64,000 bases of DNA from Roseburia lenta (lineage in GTDB: Bacteria > Bacillota > Clostridia > Lachnospirales > Lachnospiraceae), in the NCBI RefSeq assembly GCF_014287435.1, contig NZ_JACOPG010000002.1:372001-436000 (forward strand), in the 5' to 3' direction. This document shows positions 62,888 through 64,000 of this stretch, piece by piece (within the stretch, counting starts at the first letter, position 1; each line of letters begins with the position of its first letter). The position numbers and the translations under genes are program-made. The notes beneath the pieces are model-generated. The model worked only from the letters and a program-made list of their open reading frames with translations, made no database searches and was not told the DNA's origin.

Positions 62888-63737
62888 TTTGAGTTTTCTC
62901 CTTTTGAAAATTGTAAACAAGAAAATTCTTGGTCATCTCGTCGGTAATGCCGTAGCGCTCCGCCAAATTGTGTATGGCTTGCAAAAAATCCGCACCGGAG
63001 CAACCCTTGGACAACAGGTTTTCTTTTTCGATAAGTTTATTCCAAAAAACATTCAAAACTATTTCGTCGGTGGCAAGAGAAACAACCGAATGATTGCGCG
63101 TATGCACGTAAACGTTGCGATCGCCCTCTTCGCCGACTAAGCACTCTCCGCCGTCGATTATGATTGTTGTTCTGCGGTAGGGAAACAGAGTTGAAACGTC
63201 GTTGATATTGTACGAATACACCGTTGCGCCGGCGACCGAAATACTTTCGAAGGTAAAAATATGCACCTTTACTCCGCGAGATATTGCGTTTTCGATATTA
63301 CTACGCAGCACTTCGAACGACTCCCGCCAAATGGACAGCGAAATTTCCGCTTGCGCGCTGTCGATAAGTTCCTTTGCCTTGGCAACGTATTTTTCTTCGC
63401 CCACTATATTCATTACGTAATCGACGTCGGCATTTTCCGTTGCGAGTTGTTGAAGTTCGCGTTCGGCGCAGGCAATATTCTTTTCGTTTTCTTCCTTAAT
63501 GCTGCGGATAAGGTCTTGATACTCGATAGGCTTATAAAAATTAGGTTCTCCGTCTATACGGATGACCGCGCCTTTTGCAATCAAACGATTGATGACCTCA
63601 TAAACCAACGAACGCGCAACGCCGGACAATTTGGCGATTTCGTAGCCGTTTAGCACTTTGTATTTTATCAACGTGCCGTATACTTTTGCCTCGTTAGATG
63701 AAAAACCGAGTTTTTCCAAAAATTCAAAACTTTTCAT
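62871..63737 (-). CDS. TrmB-family transcriptional regulator
   Basis: The protein is 288 aa. The N-terminal winged helix (FLEKLGFSSNEAKVYGTLIK; YEIAKLSGVARSLVYEVINR) is the TrmB DNA-binding domain. Residues about 110-250 contain the effector domain with the phospholipase D-like fold (AKELIDSAQAEISLSIWRES). Such regulators bind sugars and control transporter operons. It is the first gene of its own operon, so it is probably autoregulatory. The start at 63737 gives the usual N-terminus; a GGGG site lies upstream. Confidence 0.88.
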   Translation of the reverse strand: MKSFEFLEKLGFSSNEAKVYGTLIKYKVLNGYEIAKLSGVARSLVYEVINRLIAKGAVIRIDGEPNFYKPIEYQDLIRSIKEENEKNIACAERELQQLATENADVDYVMNIVGEEKYVAKAKELIDSAQAEISLSIWRESFEVLRSNIENAISRGVKVHIFTFESISVAGATVYSYNINDVSTLFPYRRTTIIIDGGECLVGEEGDRNVYVHTRNHSVVSLATDEIVLNVFWNKLIEKENLLSKGCSGADFLQAIHNLAERYGITDEMTKNFLVYNFQKEKTQNGKKC

Positions 63738-63759
63738 AGTAGTTATACCCCACACCACT

Positions 63760-63787
63760 ATTGTATTGCAGATCTTTCCGTTGTCAA
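63760..63787 (-). promoter_or_regulatory. Sigma-A promoter of TrmB-MFS-SGNH operon
   Basis: The minus strand reads TTGACA (63782-63787), 16 bases, then TACAAT (63760-63765), about 25 bp before the start codon. The spacing leaves a short leader where an operator could overlap. Confidence 0.8.
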
Positions 63788-63789
63788 TA

Positions 63790-63904
63790 CTCTTTTTAAA
63801 ATTATTGTTTCATCAATGCAATCCTCAACTATATGGAATGTCTCCAGATACTTATCCATTATTTCTAAATTGACCAGTACCAACTGATTTACCTTGTAAC
63901 AAGC
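63790..63904 (-). pseudogene. C-terminal remnant of excisionase-like DUF6462 protein
   Basis: The minus strand encodes ACYKVNQLVLVNLEIMDKYL then ETFHI, the typical C-terminal half of the family whose N-terminal half is seen at about 52160-52215. The frame joins directly onto the repeat at 63908, so the N-terminal half is lost. Confidence 0.55.
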
Positions 63905-63907
63905 TTT

Positions 63908-64000
63908 TGGTGCACGCAAAAAGGCATCAGCCAATTATGACCAATGCCTTATTCATTATCCTTTATTTGGTTTGTTCATCTATTAGCCAAAATCAATATT
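63908..64000 (-). repeat. Terminator-bearing dispersed repeat, copy B (runs off the window)
   Basis: It matches 52401-52484 closely, including the hairpin AAGGCAT...ATGCCTT followed by TTTTT on the minus strand and the CTATTAGCCAA half-repeat. By analogy with copy A another DUF4143-type gene may lie just beyond the window. Confidence 0.65.

Noticed and set aside
1..64000. CRISPR array, rRNA/tRNA genes or prophage
   Set aside because: No regularly spaced repeat series, no recognisable RNA-gene sequence and no phage structural genes were seen; only conjugative-element fragments are present.

Overview
The window looks like a chromosomal segment of a motile, sugar-fermenting Firmicute of the Lachnospiraceae (Roseburia/Butyrivibrio-like). 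The reasons are the flgM-flgN-flgK-flgL-fliW-csrA and flaG-fliD-fliS order, sigma-28 type promoters, GPH-type sugar transporters paired with GH2 enzymes, a circularly permuted GH3 enzyme, an FeoA-FeoB fusion and Gram-positive style LexA and ribosome-binding sites. Genus is an inference; no rRNA or tRNA gene was seen.

Region 1 (1-18.5 kb) is a motility region, all on the minus strand. A chemoreceptor gene comes first, then flgM-flgN-flgK-flgK-flgL-fliW-csrA, flaG-fliD-fliS-fliT-like and a very short flagellin. Four sigma-28-like promoters are readable. The flagellin leader carries a hairpin with GGA in its loop just upstream of a GGA-rich Shine-Dalgarno. With fliW and csrA present, this suggests FliW-CsrA-flagellin feedback. 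Downstream of flagellin, behind a terminator, lie a double-LicD protein, a single LicD protein, a cytidylyltransferase-oxidoreductase fusion and a second oxidoreductase cut by the window edge. Together they could make a CDP-activated alcohol and transfer its phosphate, perhaps to a flagellin glycan.

Region 2 (18.6-23.8 kb) is a GPH transporter plus GH2 enzyme cassette with a divergent AraC-family regulator. Region 3 (23.8-41.6 kb) is mostly housekeeping. It holds serine dehydratase, YqeY, a LexA-controlled Y-family polymerase with a YolD-like partner, a DUF1275 membrane protein, an SDR enzyme, a second chemoreceptor, rlmI, a SulP transporter, a TRIC-type channel, feoAB, pgi, a two-domain hemerythrin, exonuclease III and a PilZ protein.

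Region 4 (41.6-60.2 kb) holds two more AraC-controlled glycoside operons: GH1-GPH-GH2-GH3, and GPH-GH2 followed by GH43. Their divergent control regions share a two-site operator with a 20-bp repeat spacing. Between them (51.6-53.3 kb) is a scar of decayed mobile-element genes: a PrgI tail, an ATP-binding-protein tail, an excisionase-like fragment and a truncated DUF4143 ATPase. Region 5 (60.3-64 kb) has another gene remnant, then a TrmB-regulator/MFS/SGNH-hydrolase operon of visibly different, CG-rich codon use. It ends in a second excisionase-like fragment and a second copy of the terminator repeat seen at 52.4 kb. Regions 4 and 5 therefore look like accessory DNA inserted and partly eroded.
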